5,219 nucleotides of DNA. It comes from Methanosarcina sp. (GTDB taxonomy: Archaea; Halobacteriota; Methanosarcinia; Methanosarcinales; Methanosarcinaceae). The notes beneath the pieces were generated by a model. That model was not told the DNA's origin. It made no database searches and saw nothing but the letters and a program-made list of their open reading frames with translations. The DNA lies in the NCBI GenBank assembly GCA_024280975.1, contig JAMXLQ010000053.1, forward strand, positions 1 through 5,219, read 5' to 3'. Below, piece after piece: positions 4,396 through 5,219 of the stretch (position 1 is the first letter of the stretch; the number at the start of each line of letters is the position of its first letter). Position numbers and translations under genes: made by a program.

Positions 4396-5219
4396 ATGAA
4401 AAGTCGAAAGCTTTTGCTTTCTTTTATTGTATGTCTTACTATACTAACGAATATCCCTGCTGTTTTGTGTACGACACCAGCACCAATAGTATACGTGTCG
4501 GGAAACGGTGGCGGTGATTTCAATTGTATTGGAATAAATGATCACGTGCAGATAAATCAGGCTCTACAGTTTGTGGCAAATAATCCTGAATATACAACTG
4601 TACATCTTAAAGGACCATTTACATATGTTATTAACGGTACACTTCTAGTTGGTAATAATATCACTCTTGAAGGAGATCCTTCTGCTGTTATCAAATTAGC
4701 CGATAATGCAGACTGGGACAAATATATACCCCTGATTCAACAGCTCAATAGTTCTGGAAACCATAATATTACCATCAAGGGCTTTACAATTGATGGAAAC
4801 CGCGGAAACAATACTAATTATACTAGCGGAGTTATTAGCGGAAACAACTATTATGACCTTATTAACTTGAGCAATTGTAAAAATATCAATGTATATGATA
4901 TGTACCTGACTAATAACCTTGGAGATGGTCTGAGAACTCACAACTGTTCTAACATAAAATTCCATGAAAATAAGGCATACCTACTGGGACATGATACTTT
5001 GTCCACTATCAAATCTTCATATCTGGAAGCCTACAATAACAAGATAACCTGCAGTACAAACAGTGGACTAAGAGTTTACAACACAGACAACGTGAGTTTT
5101 TACGACAATAATATTACAGCAGAGAATTCTGGAGGTCCAGGAATTGAAATTCAGAAGGAAGGAACTAGCTACAATATGAATAATATTAAGGTATATAATA
5201 ACACAATATACAGGACTGA
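4396..5219 (+). CDS. Exported right-handed beta-helix surface protein, disaggregatase-like (partial, 3' end missing)
   Basis: ATG 4396 follows a strong GGAGG (4384-4388) by seven bases. The frame is open for 274 codons to the window edge; the final TGA there is out of frame. MKSRK plus the hydrophobic segment 6-24 is a signal peptide, probably cleaved around residues 22-26, so the protein is exported. Residues 31-100 (VYVSGNGGGDFN, DHVQINQAL, TTVHLKGPFTYVI, ITLEGDPSAVIKL) match the opening beta-helix segment of Methanosarcina disaggregatase and related surface proteins, akin to pectate-lyase folds. From residue 163, helix coils recur with starts at 163, 186, 209 and 232, exactly 23 residues apart, then 263. 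Eleven N-x-S/T sequons suggest heavy N-glycosylation. Disaggregatase breaks down the methanochondroitin matrix holding Methanosarcina cells together; whether this protein is an enzyme or structural is not decidable without the missing C-terminus. Confidence 0.8.
   Translation, partial: MKSRKLLLSFIVCLTILTNIPAVLCTTPAPIVYVSGNGGGDFNCIGINDHVQINQALQFVANNPEYTTVHLKGPFTYVINGTLLVGNNITLEGDPSAVIKLADNADWDKYIPLIQQLNSSGNHNITIKGFTIDGNRGNNTNYTSGVISGNNYYDLINLSNCKNINVYDMYLTNNLGDGLRTHNCSNIKFHENKAYLLGHDTLSTIKSSYLEAYNNKITCSTNSGLRVYNTDNVSFYDNNITAENSGGPGIEIQKEGTSYNMNNIKVYNNTIYRT

Noticed and set aside
4696..4965. 89-codon minus-strand ORF.
   Set aside because: It lies inside the beta-helix gene; its V/I/S-rich sequence mirrors the repeats on the coding strand.
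5217..5219. TGA at the last three bases as a stop for the beta-helix gene.
   Set aside because: It is out of frame; codons of this gene start at 5215 and 5218, so the gene runs past the window.

Overview
The window looks like chromosomal DNA of a methanogenic archaeon of the Methanosarcina group. The inference rests on four things. Genes are AT-leaning and separated by long spacers (about 535, 550 and 725 bases), so only about two thirds of the window is coding. A/T-rich TATA-like elements lie upstream of genes. The radical SAM protein resembles the archaeal tetraether lipid synthase Tes (MJ0619 family). The last gene encodes an asparagine-rich, sequon-rich surface beta-helix protein of the type found around Methanosarcina disaggregatase. 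No rRNA, tRNA, CRISPR array or transposase gene was seen.

Layout, left to right. (1) Positions 1-79, minus strand: the probable start of a membrane protein, cut by the window edge and containing a 15-bp tandem repeat. (2) Positions 99-731, minus strand: a uracil-DNA glycosylase superfamily gene, interrupted in frame by a single TAG at codon 64 and otherwise intact for 210 codons. It and the membrane gene are 19 bases apart and probably share a transcript. (3) Positions 732-1265: a divergent spacer with a strong 18-bp-arm palindrome that overlaps a TATA-like box. (4) Positions 1266-2768, plus strand: a complete 500-residue Tes-like radical SAM enzyme. (5) Positions 2769-3319: a spacer with five degenerate 16-bp repeats inside an imperfect inverted repeat, then an orphan TATA box. 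(6) Positions 3320-3670, minus strand: a 116-residue DUF2173 protein. (7) Positions 3671-4395: a long AT-rich divergent spacer. (8) From 4396 to the window end, plus strand: the first 274 codons of an exported right-handed beta-helix protein.

The genes do not form one pathway. Two concern the cell envelope (membrane lipid tetraether formation and a cell-surface glycoprotein), one resembles DNA repair enzymes, and one is an uncharacterised roadblock-like protein. The most notable observation is the in-frame amber codon in the glycosylase-like gene. In a pyrrolysine-using methanogen UAG can be read as an amino acid, so this may be one full-length UAG-containing protein rather than a pseudogene. 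The three complete genes end in TAA, TGA and TAA, so no other gene here is seen to use TAG as its stop.
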